A DNA stretch of 6,842 nt from contig PCBG01000001.1 of assembly GCA_002731315.1 (NCBI GenBank), positions 24,383 to 31,224 of the forward strand. Reading direction: 5' to 3'. Position 1 is the stretch's first letter. Each line of letters starts with the position of its first letter. This document shows positions 1 to 5,394 of this stretch, one piece after another. The notes beneath the pieces were generated by a model. That model was not told where the DNA came from, made no database searches, and was given only the letters and a program-made list of their open reading frames with translations. This DNA comes from Rhodospirillaceae bacterium. Its GTDB lineage: Bacteria > Pseudomonadota > Alphaproteobacteria > Puniceispirillales > Puniceispirillaceae. A program made the translations under genes and the position numbers.

Positions 1-1074
1 GGCTGGCGGGACAGCGTTGACCGCGAGGTTCGGATGACCCGGTCATCTGTCGGAATATGCGATGTCACCACCCTTGGCAAGATTGATATCCAGGGGCGGG
101 ATGCTGCTATATTTCTGAACCAGGTCTATGCCAACCCATTTCTTAAACTGCCGGTTGGCAAGGTGCGCTATGGGCTTATGCTGCGCGAGGACGGCACCGC
201 CTATGATGACGGTACCTGCGCGCGCCTGTCCGAGACACATTATGTCATGACGACCACGACAGCCAATGCCGGTAGCGTTTTTCGCAATCTGGAGTTTGCC
301 CGCCAGTGCCTGTCGCCTGATCTTGATGTGCATCTGATCTCTACCACAGACGGATGGGCACAATTCTCTGTCGCTGGACCAAACAGCCGGGCCCTGCTGT
401 CACAGGTGGTGGATGGCATGGACCTGTCGAATGATGGCTTTCCGTTTATGGCCTGTGATGAATGTACAGTGTTTGGCGGCACGCCGGCGCGCCTGTTCCG
501 CATTTCATTCTCTGGCGAACTTGCCTACGAGATCGCCGTGCCGGCGCGCTATGGCCCGTCTATGATGGACGCGCTTATGACTGTTGGCGCGGCATACGAT
601 GCCGTTCCCTATGGTACCGAAGCGCTTGGCGTGATGCGGATCGAAAAGGGCCATGCGGCCGGAAACGAGCTGAATGGCCAGACAACAGCCCATATGCTGG
701 GCCTTGGCGGCATGGTCGCACGAACCAAGGATTCCATCGGCACAAAATTGTCAGCGCGGCCTGAAATGATCCGCGAGGATGATCTACGGCTGGTTGGCTT
801 CAGGCCGGTAGATCGTACCCAGATTCTGACCGCCGGTGCGCATTTCCTGACAAAGGGGGCCGTCGCTGACATGGCGCATGACCAAGGATGGATGACGTCG
901 GTCGCCTGGTCGCCCGAACTTGGCCATTCAGTCGGGATCGGATTCTTGAAACGCGGTGCAGAGCGCTATGGCGAGACCATTCGTGCCTATAGTCCGGTTC
1001 GCGATCAGGATATCTTGGTAGAGGTCTGTTCCGCGCATCACATTGACCCCGGGGGAGAACGTCAACGTGGATGA
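1..1074 (+). CDS. soxA: Sarcosine oxidase alpha subunit, C-terminal part (5' end outside window)
   Basis: The reading frame is open from base 1, so this is the last 357 residues of a protein of roughly 1000. The first ATG at base 34 is internal, because the residues before it (GWRDSVDREVR) already match the family. The visible part is the aminomethyltransferase-like (GcvT) region. Landmarks are VGICDVTTLGKIDIQG near residue 18, YGLMLREDGTAYDDG near 57, RIEKGH near 214 and a C-terminal barrel with SPELGHSVGIGFLKRG near 301. Within the known enzyme (SoxBDAG), this half binds tetrahydrofolate and converts the C1 unit released by sarcosine demethylation to 5,10-methylenetetrahydrofolate. The N-terminal NAD-binding half is off-window. 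The TGA stop overlaps the start of soxG by 8 bases, which indicates translational coupling in a sox operon. A free-standing GcvT is unlikely given the following gamma subunit. Confidence 0.95.
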   Translation, partial: GWRDSVDREVRMTRSSVGICDVTTLGKIDIQGRDAAIFLNQVYANPFLKLPVGKVRYGLMLREDGTAYDDGTCARLSETHYVMTTTTANAGSVFRNLEFARQCLSPDLDVHLISTTDGWAQFSVAGPNSRALLSQVVDGMDLSNDGFPFMACDECTVFGGTPARLFRISFSGELAYEIAVPARYGPSMMDALMTVGAAYDAVPYGTEALGVMRIEKGHAAGNELNGQTTAHMLGLGGMVARTKDSIGTKLSARPEMIREDDLRLVGFRPVDRTQILTAGAHFLTKGAVADMAHDQGWMTSVAWSPELGHSVGIGFLKRGAERYGETIRAYSPVRDQDILVEVCSAHHIDPGGERQRG

Positions 1075-1642
1075 GATCAAGCTGGAAGCCACCAAGATTC
1101 TTGGTGGCGCGTATATCACCATTGCCGGCAACCGCATCATCGAGCGCGATGATCTGGCAATGGTGTCTGTTGCCACCCCGCTTGGCGGGGATGCCACGTT
1201 GAAACGGGCACTGAAAGCGGGGCACGGGCTTGCCATGCCGTCAGCCACCCGCAGCACAATCAGCAAGAATGGCATGCGCGCCGTCAACACCGCACCGGAC
1301 CAGATGCTGCTTGTCTTCGCCCACACCACACCGGATGCAGAGCATCATGTGCGGATAGGGCTGGAAGGGACGGGTTACACGACCGACCAGACGGATTCGC
1401 TAGTGGCTATCGAGATTTCCGGCCCTGACACAATGGCCGCCATGGAACGGCTCTGCCCGCTGGACCTGCATCCAGACACTTTCGGCACCGATATGGCCGG
1501 CCGCACGGTGATGGAGCATATGGCAGCGACGATCATCTCACTTGCAGACGCACATTTCCTGCTGCTGGCGGCAAGCTCGTCAGGCATATCCTTCCTGCAT
1601 GCCATCGAGACATCCTATCGGAATGTAACCAGCGCGGGGTGA
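1067..1642 (+). CDS. soxG: Sarcosine oxidase gamma subunit
   Basis: This encodes a 191-residue protein if translation starts at GTG 1067. I chose that start because GGGGGAG at 1050-1056 lies 10 bases upstream; a TTG at 1043 in the same frame would add eight residues but has no comparable ribosome site. The length suits the gamma subunit, the small non-catalytic partner of the cytoplasmic sarcosine oxidase heterotetramer. Family landmarks are VATPLGGDATLKRALKAGHG in the N-terminal third, LVAIEISGPDTM in the middle, and ERLCPLDLHPDTF followed by RTVMEH towards the end. It follows soxA directly with an 8-base overlap, the usual A-G order of sox operons. No folate-deformylase (purU) or other C1 gene follows within the window, so the operon seems to end here. 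Confidence 0.92.
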   Translation: MDEIKLEATKILGGAYITIAGNRIIERDDLAMVSVATPLGGDATLKRALKAGHGLAMPSATRSTISKNGMRAVNTAPDQMLLVFAHTTPDAEHHVRIGLEGTGYTTDQTDSLVAIEISGPDTMAAMERLCPLDLHPDTFGTDMAGRTVMEHMAATIISLADAHFLLLAASSSGISFLHAIETSYRNVTSAG

Positions 1643-1781
1643 TCGGCATGGGCGTGCAAATGTACCGGTAAGGTGTTTCTGCGCCAGCAAGAAAGCTGCA
1701 CTGTGAGACCCACCAAGACGATACTGATAAACACCCTTAACACGGCAGCACAGGAAATGGCGCACCTCTTTCATTCCCCAC

Positions 1782-1810
1782 TTGCAAGGCTGAACAGCTT
1801 GCATTATACC
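1782..1810 (+). promoter_or_regulatory. Candidate sigma-70-type promoter of tRNA-Gly
   Basis: TTGCAA at 1782-1787 and TATACC at 1805-1810 are separated by 17 bases, each matching the sigma-70 consensus at four of six positions. The predicted transcription start, around 1816-1818, would leave a leader of about 38 bases before the mature tRNA. CTTGCA is repeated 17 bases apart (1781-1786 and 1798-1803). The call rests on motif and position only. Confidence 0.35.
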
Positions 1811-1854
1811 GTCGCAACGCGAAACGTGCTGACCGCGATGGCAGCAACGCGATC

Positions 1855-1929
1855 GCGGGTGTAGCTCAGGGGTAGAGCACAACCTTGCCAAGGTTGGGGT
1901 CGAGGGTTCGAATCCCTTCACCCGCTCCA
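1855..1929 (+). tRNA. tRNA-Gly (anticodon GCC), CCA encoded
   Basis: A complete cloverleaf can be drawn. The acceptor stem GCGGGTG 1855-1861 pairs with CACCCGC 1919-1925, and the D stem GCTC 1864-1867 with GAGC 1875-1878. The anticodon stem CAACC 1880-1884 pairs with GGTTG 1892-1896 around the loop TTGCCAA, giving anticodon GCC at 1887-1889. The T stem GAGGG 1902-1906 pairs with CCCTT 1914-1918 (one G-T pair) around TTCGAAT. The discriminator base is T1926, and CCA at 1927-1929 is encoded. It reads glycine codons GGC and GGU. A short stem, GTCTTT 1930-1935 with AAAGAC 1940-1945, follows directly but lacks a T tract, so it is at best a processing or weak termination signal. The gene sits at the boundary between high-G+C sox genes and lower-G+C sequence that carries an integrase-like relic. 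Confidence 0.97.
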
Positions 1930-1952
1930 GTCTTTCTCAAAAGACCAAAGCG

Positions 1953-2006
1953 GAAATACAAAACGAGGTCAGCTGTTTAACAAGCAGTCGATGACGTTTG
2001 TATTTC
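1953..2006. repeat. Imperfect inverted repeat, 12-13 base arms
   Basis: GAAATACAAAACG at 1953-1965 is the reverse complement of CGTTTGTATTTC at 1995-2006, apart from one extra A in the left arm. The arms enclose 29 bases that include the small palindrome GTTTAAC. The repeat starts 24 bases past the tRNA. It is not a standard intrinsic terminator: the loop is large and there is no T tract after the right arm. Given the neighbouring integrase-like relic, it could be a leftover recombinase-binding region, but that is inference. Confidence 0.6.
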
Positions 2007-2072
2007 AGTGCCGTCAGACATTCTACAAGCCAAGATGTTTACTGGTGACACTATGGTCATAGTGAGGATGAT

Positions 2073-2162
2073 ATAGCGACAATTCGAAAGTGGAATGGCC
2101 GCTGGAAGGCACAGGCTCCAAAGTCTGGCCCAGCGGCACTTTCTAGAGCCTTTGCACTAAAG
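2073..2162 (+). pseudogene. Relic of a tyrosine-recombinase (phage-type integrase) N-terminus
   Basis: Read in frame from 2073, this gives ATIRKWNGRWKAQ, then a short linker, then SGPAALSRAFALK. This closely follows the N-terminal arm-binding domain of many alphaproteobacterial tyrosine integrases, which typically begin M-A-[ST]-I-R-K-x-N-G-[KR]-W-x-A-Q, followed by a P-x-[LI]-S-R-[TS]-F motif. The expected start codon position is ATA at 2073-2075, one base away from ATG, and AGTGAGG at 2061-2067 sits where a ribosome site would be. After about 30 residues the family resemblance stops, and the frame ends at TAG 2226-2228. The core-binding and catalytic R-H-R-Y domains are absent from the window. 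It lies 144 bases downstream of tRNA-Gly, where integrases of tRNA-targeting elements usually sit. The similarity was recognised by eye only. Confidence 0.55.
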
Positions 2163-2221
2163 CAGTCCACAATGGCTATTTATCATTATTCGACCATCGT
2201 ATTGTCCAGAAAATACGAAAT

Positions 2222-2258
2222 CTCTTAGTGTCACTCGTATTAAGAGTTTTGAGTGACA
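2222..2258 (+). promoter_or_regulatory. Two interleaved inverted repeats (possible pseudoknot or operator)
   Basis: CTCTTA 2222-2227 is complementary to TAAGAG 2241-2246, and TGTCACTC 2229-2236 to GAGTGACA 2251-2258, all perfectly. Because the second pair's left arm lies inside the first pair's loop and its right arm lies beyond, the arrangement is that of an H-type pseudoknot with stems of 6 and 8 bp and loops of 1, 4 and 4 bases. It ends about 100 bases before the hydrolase start codon, so it could be a leader RNA structure or a DNA operator. The pairing is visible in the sequence; any function is inferred. Confidence 0.4.
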
Positions 2259-2345
2259 ACACCGTCCAAAGGCTGCCACACTTTTTACATGTCATGTCTA
2301 AAAAGCTTTCTCTAACGCTTGTAATGTTTCACGATCTAAGCCTCT

Positions 2346-2351
2346 GAGGGG
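2346..2351 (+). promoter_or_regulatory. Ribosome binding site that fixes the GTG start of the hydrolase
   Basis: GAGGGG is followed by 8 bases and then GTG at 2360. An in-frame TAA at 2354-2356 rules out any earlier start, so the GTG is the first possible initiation codon. Confidence 0.75.
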
Positions 2352-2359
2352 ATTAAAAG

Positions 2360-4402
2360 GTGTCTGAAGCAAGCACATATCCAAAAAGCAAAGTTGAAGT
2401 TGTAGATGGCTGTTTCAGCGTTATACCGCACACATGGATCGAAATGTCAGATGGTGTGAGGCTATCCGCAAAAGTTTGGCTGCCAGAACAAGCGACAAGT
2501 AAACCTGTACCCGCTATTTTAGAGTATATTCCATATCGCAAAAGTGACGCAGTAGCGATACGTGACCATCGAAACCATGATTGGTTTGCAGCACGTGGAT
2601 ACGCCTGTATTCGTCCAGATTTGCGCGGCCATGGTGACTCTGAAGGCATCATGTTTGACGAATACTCGCCTCGTGAGCAGCAAGATGCTGTGGAAATTAT
2701 TGAATGGATTTCCTCACAAGATTGGTGCTCAGGTTCGGTTGGAATGATGGGTATTTCTTGGGGTGGCATTGCTAGCTTGCAAGCTGCTACGCACCAACCA
2801 GCGGCGCTAAAGGCAATTATACCTGTTTGCGCGTCAGTTGACCGATACTACGATGACGGTGGATACCTTTTCGGCGCTTACCAAGGTCAAGGGCTTGGGT
2901 GGGGCGGTGTCATGTTTGGTTATTGCATCCGGCCACCCGACCCCGCTTTAGTAGGCAAAAGTTGGCGTGATATGTGGTTGAATCGTCTTGAGCAGACACC
3001 AATGTTCGCTGAAAAATGGCTTCGTCATCAACTTCGTGATGAAACCTGGTCGCAAGGTTCAGTTTGCGAAGTTTATGAAAAAATCAAAACACCTGTGCTT
3101 GGTATTGGCGGCTGGAACGATTGCTGGCCTAATACCCTGATACGGTTACTTGAAAACATAGAAGCACCTTGCCGAGTGGTGTCCGGGCCATGGGGGCATT
3201 CATACCCCAACTTAAGCAACATCGGGCCGACGGTTGGATTTTTACAATTGGCTCTGAAATGGTGGGACTATTGGCTTAAAGGAATCGAAAACGGTGTGAT
3301 GAACGAACCAAGGTTTCTTGCATTCATTCAAGACAGTCACGCACCAAATCCAAACCCATCAGATCGACCCGGACGCTGGATTGGGGAAACTAAGTGGCCA
3401 ACTACGAGCGTAAAAACACAGGTTTTTTGGCTTGGAAATAATTCTCTTTGCGACGAACCTACAACCATTGGAAAAGCCGCACTCATCAAGTCACCAAATT
3501 CGACCGGGTTATGTAGTGGGGAGTATATGCCGTGGTCTGGCACAGCTGAATTGCCACACGACCAGCGCTCTGATGATTCCAAATCAGTGTGCTTTGATAG
3601 TGAATTTTTAGATAAACCATTAGAGCTCCTTGGGACGTCATTTCTAAGTTTGAAACTTTCAAGTGATAGAGAATGTGGGCTGATTTGTGTGCGACTTTGT
3701 GACTTGTCGCCTGAAGGCTCTTCCACACTCATTACATATGGGATCCTTAACCTAAAACTTCGGAACGGTCGCGAGTGCATTGCTGACGTTAAGGCAAATG
3801 AATTGCTAGATGTGACAATCAGGCTAAACGACACTGGGTGGCGATTAAAAAAAGGGCATCGTTTGAGGTTGGCGTTGTCAACACAGATGTGGCCAATGGC
3901 TTGGCCAATTTCTGAAGTAGCTGCGATAACTGTGTACATGGATTCATCTCAATTAGAGCTTCCCGTGCGCACACCCACAGACAAAGAAAAATGTTTTACT
4001 CAATTAGAACTGGCCGAAGCAGCGGATGCGCCACCACACACAATACTAAGAGACCCTTCTGGATCACGCAAAATTACAAGCGACTTAAAAACGGGCGATA
4101 TTAGATACGAAATTGAAACCGACGGTGGAGAGATAAAATTTGAAAAATCGGGCCTCATTTACGGAAGCACAAATGACCAACGTTATGTAATTAACGATGC
4201 CAGCCCATGTTCTGCAAAAGCTGAATATAGAGCAAAATTTTCATTTTCTCGCAACGAGTGGAAAACTTCTACAGAGAGCGAATTGATCGTTACGTGCGAT
4301 GAAGCGTATTTTTTTCTTCATGGCAGTATTTTAGCTTACGAAGATGATACCCAAGTGTTTGTCAAACATTGGGACACTAAAATCCCGAGAGTTGTTTACT
4401 AG
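2360..4402 (+). CDS. CocE/NonD family alpha/beta hydrolase (peptidase S15-like)
   Basis: A 680-residue protein with no signal peptide, hence probably cytoplasmic. The N-terminal half is an S15/CocE alpha/beta hydrolase. MSDGVRLSAKVWLP is near residue 29, and EYIPYRK near 55 holds the Tyr59 expected to help form the oxyanion hole. The nucleophile elbow GISWGG gives Ser133, GGWNDCW gives Asp254 and SGPWGH gives His280. Together these make a complete triad spaced as in cocaine esterase. Residues about 320-540 are the jelly-roll C-terminal domain (X-Pro dipeptidyl-peptidase C type). Residues about 560-680 form a further beta-rich tail ending VFVKHWDTKIPR, which I recall from the 660-680-residue proteobacterial members of this group. 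The family hydrolyses esters or amides, but this member's substrate cannot be read from sequence. It is transcribed alone, converges with the GFA gene and is lower in G+C than the sox genes. Confidence 0.9.
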   Translation: MSEASTYPKSKVEVVDGCFSVIPHTWIEMSDGVRLSAKVWLPEQATSKPVPAILEYIPYRKSDAVAIRDHRNHDWFAARGYACIRPDLRGHGDSEGIMFDEYSPREQQDAVEIIEWISSQDWCSGSVGMMGISWGGIASLQAATHQPAALKAIIPVCASVDRYYDDGGYLFGAYQGQGLGWGGVMFGYCIRPPDPALVGKSWRDMWLNRLEQTPMFAEKWLRHQLRDETWSQGSVCEVYEKIKTPVLGIGGWNDCWPNTLIRLLENIEAPCRVVSGPWGHSYPNLSNIGPTVGFLQLALKWWDYWLKGIENGVMNEPRFLAFIQDSHAPNPNPSDRPGRWIGETKWPTTSVKTQVFWLGNNSLCDEPTTIGKAALIKSPNSTGLCSGEYMPWSGTAELPHDQRSDDSKSVCFDSEFLDKPLELLGTSFLSLKLSSDRECGLICVRLCDLSPEGSSTLITYGILNLKLRNGRECIADVKANELLDVTIRLNDTGWRLKKGHRLRLALSTQMWPMAWPISEVAAITVYMDSSQLELPVRTPTDKEKCFTQLELAEAADAPPHTILRDPSGSRKITSDLKTGDIRYEIETDGGEIKFEKSGLIYGSTNDQRYVINDASPCSAKAEYRAKFSFSRNEWKTSTESELIVTCDEAYFFLHGSILAYEDDTQVFVKHWDTKIPRVVY

Positions 4403-4422
4403 ATTAAAACATAGAAAGCGAC

Positions 4423-4444
4423 AACACGATGCGGCGCGTTTTTT
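4423..4444 (+). terminator. Weak candidate terminator after the hydrolase gene
   Basis: AACACG 4423-4428 and CGCGTT 4435-4440 can pair at five of six positions (one A-C mismatch) around a 6-base loop. A T run spans 4439-4444, 20-40 bases past the TAG stop. The stem is short and imperfect, so this is a suggestion from position as much as from structure. Confidence 0.25.
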
Positions 4445-4530
4445 AGAGGGAAACCGCTTTTGCCAGCAAAAATCAAATAGCTTGGGCCATTTATACTGAA
4501 CGAGAGAAGCACCTCATTGGACAAGGGGCT

Positions 4531-4995
4531 TTAAATTCCGCCTTTGAGGTGACCGTCATCTCTCTTAACTGGATTGTATATGGGGCTGTCCTCATATGAC
4601 TCCGGCGCGACTATCTGACAGAAATCGGCTTTCGAACGTGTGAAGGCCTCGCGCCCAAGATCGTACCAGAATGTTGGCGGATCAAATGTCCCTCCAGCTA
4701 TACCAACAAGATCACTAAGTGCTTCTATAGAGATGCGCCACGAAACTGTTGTTCCGCAAGTTATGCACCTAGATAGAGTTGCGGTATTTCCACTTTCAGT
4801 ATTATAGGAAAATGTGTCACAGACACTATTGTTAAACGTCACTTGGTCTTCGCTGAAGTAAACGGAAATGCCGAAAGCTGTCCCCGTTCTAAGCTGGCAG
4901 TATCTGCAGTGACAGACGGCAGAGCGGGCAGGCTGACCTTTGGTTGAATAACGAACTGCACCACAGAAGCAACCACCACTATGCATTTCCAACAT
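4531..4995 (-). CDS. GFA family zinc protein (glutathione-dependent formaldehyde-activating enzyme/CENP-V fold)
   Basis: A 154-residue protein carrying the full GFA zinc-site signature. GCFCGAVRY gives Cys9 and Cys11, CHCRYC gives Cys28, Cys30 and Cys33, and SRCITCGT gives Cys77 and Cys80. In this fold one zinc is structural and the other is in the putative glutathione or formaldehyde site. Most members have no proven reaction, so detoxification of formaldehyde-glutathione adducts is only the family's namesake role. Start choice: ATG at 4993-4995 has AGGAG (plus-strand 5002-5006) six bases upstream; the Met three codons later is not needed. The gene converges with the CocE-type hydrolase. Its ribosome site overlaps the last codons of a small upstream ORF, suggesting possible translational coupling. 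Formaldehyde is also a product of sarcosine oxidation, but the sox genes are distant and probably unrelated. Confidence 0.88.
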   Translation of the reverse strand: MLEMHSGGCFCGAVRYSTKGQPARSAVCHCRYCQLRTGTAFGISVYFSEDQVTFNNSVCDTFSYNTESGNTATLSRCITCGTTVSWRISIEALSDLVGIAGGTFDPPTFWYDLGREAFTRSKADFCQIVAPESYEDSPIYNPVKRDDGHLKGGI

Positions 4996-4998
4996 GGT

Positions 4999-5118
4999 CT
5001 ACTCCTGTTCCAGAACGTCAATCGTTTTAAAACAGTCACCTGAAACCCGATCCACGGACCTTCTGATCTGAAAGTTGGAGAGGGTGAAGGAAAGCTCGAC
5101 GCCTCTCACAAGCGCCAT
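4999..5118 (-). pseudogene. Short unrecognised ORF upstream of the GFA gene, possibly the end of a broken gene
   Basis: On the minus strand a frame runs open from 5171 to a TAG at 4999-5001. Its first ATG is at 5116-5118, giving 39 residues (MALVRGVELSFTLSNF near the start, CFKTIDVLEQE at the end). Upstream of that ATG the frame still reads like protein (IEAAFYAIDIAGFSHW), then meets a TGA at 5172-5174. Beyond the TGA the same frame continues GSVFIQGFDS. This pattern suggests the tail of a gene interrupted by a stop, although chance is possible because only about 56 codons are open. The last codons contain the GFA ribosome site, and the stop lies 3 bases before the GFA start codon. I do not recognise the family. 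It could instead be a real small protein cotranslated with GFA. Confidence 0.3.
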
Positions 5119-5205
5119 CCAGTGACTGAATCCAGCTATATCAATAGCATAGAAAGCCGCCTCTATAGGTCAACTGTCAAAACCTTGAATGAACACTGAA
5201 CCCTT

Positions 5206-5257
5206 ATCCGAGCGCCAAGGTCCACGAACCCTGAGGCAAGGGGCGTGGAACTCGGAT
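5206..5257. repeat. Long interrupted hairpin in intergenic DNA
   Basis: Three nested perfect pairings share one axis: ATCCGAG 5206-5212 with CTCGGAT 5251-5257, TCCACG 5221-5226 with CGTGGA 5244-5249, and CCCT 5229-5232 with AGGG 5239-5242 around the loop GAGGCA. That is 17 bp in total, with an 8-base bulge (5213-5220) on the left arm and small internal loops. There is no T tract on either side, so it is not a classic terminator. It may be an RNA structure, a cruciform or a small interspersed repeat unit. Confidence 0.6.
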
Positions 5258-5274
5258 CGGGGTTGCTAGGTCTG

Positions 5275-5350
5275 TTACCGAACCGGCCATTGTACTTTCG
5301 CTATATTAATTTGATAAATGGGTAAACCAACCGTTTCGGTAAATTATAAT
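5275..5350 (+). promoter_or_regulatory. Glycosylase promoter with two opposed operator-like sites
   Basis: TATAAT at 5345-5350 is a perfect -10 element, placing the start near 5357 with a leader of about 38 bases. No good -35 is present at 16-18 bases, where the sequence is GGTAAACC. Instead, CCGTTTCGGTAA at 5331-5342 covers the space beside the -10, and its inverted partner TTACCGAACCGG lies at 5275-5286. The two are complementary at 11 of 12 positions and are separated by 44 bases. The right copy is itself a dyad, ACCG-TTT-CGGT (5330-5340). A weak -35 suggests an activator or repressor acts here, but no regulator gene is present in the window. Confidence 0.45.
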
Positions 5351-5394
5351 CTGGCTAACTGTCACAAACTGCTCCTAATAAACCGGAGGTCAAA

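Larger units (their letters stand above)
1930..2359. other. Gene-free stretch between tRNA-Gly and the hydrolase gene
   Basis: These 430 bases contain no intact gene. They hold an imperfect inverted repeat (1953-2006), an integrase-like coding relic (2073-2162), two interleaved inverted repeats (2222-2258), an odd-centred palindrome ACATGTCATGT at 2287-2297 and the ribosome site of the downstream hydrolase. No clear sigma-70 promoter for the hydrolase is visible. A 66-codon open frame at 2147-2347 is leucine-rich, starts with no good initiation site and resembles nothing I know. The stretch reads as decayed mobile DNA combined with the leader of the next gene. Confidence 0.6.
5002..5394. other. 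Divergent intergenic region between the GFA and glycosylase genes
   Basis: Apart from the short minus-strand ORF near its left end, these roughly 390 bases hold no gene. They contain a small perfect hairpin (GCTAT 5135-5139 with ATAGC 5144-5148), a larger interrupted hairpin (5206-5257), and the glycosylase promoter with flanking operator-like repeats (5275-5350). A minus-strand TTGACA lies at 5175-5180 but has no matching -10 at proper spacing, so no GFA promoter can be named. Confidence 0.6.

Noticed and set aside
34..36. ATG at base 34 as the start of the first gene
   Set aside because: The frame is open to base 1, and the residues before the Met match the sarcosine oxidase alpha subunit, so the real start is upstream of the window.
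1672..1735. GGTGTTT / AAACACC pairing after soxG as an operon terminator
   Set aside because: The 50-base loop is too large, and no T tract follows.
1673..1864. Plus-strand ORF of 63 codons between soxG and the tRNA
   Set aside because: It overlaps the tRNA promoter and the tRNA 5' end and resembles no protein I know. It starts without a supporting ribosome site.
1580..1921. Minus-strand ORF of 113 codons starting MKGFEPSTPTLAR
   Set aside because: It begins inside the tRNA-Gly gene read backwards, a well-known false-gene pattern, and runs into soxG on the other strand.
3337..3939. 200-codon minus-strand ORF inside the hydrolase gene
   Set aside because: It is a shadow of the intact CocE/NonD gene; its translation shows no domain, while the plus strand has a full catalytic triad and family motifs.
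4458..4471. TTTTGC-CA-GCAAAA inverted repeat in the hydrolase/GFA gap
   Set aside because: The loop is only 2-4 bases, the stem is mostly A-T and no T run follows, so it is unlikely to be a terminator.
5175..5180. Minus-strand TTGACA as a GFA promoter -35
   Set aside because: The hexamer is perfect, but no -10-like hexamer lies 16-18 bases downstream on the minus strand; the nearest candidates are spaced at 7 or 21-23 bases.
5280..5295. Possible alphaproteobacterial LexA box (GAAC-N7-GTTC) upstream of nei
   Set aside because: GAAC is present at 5280, but the base pattern seven positions on is TGTA, not GTTC. No SOS box is supported.
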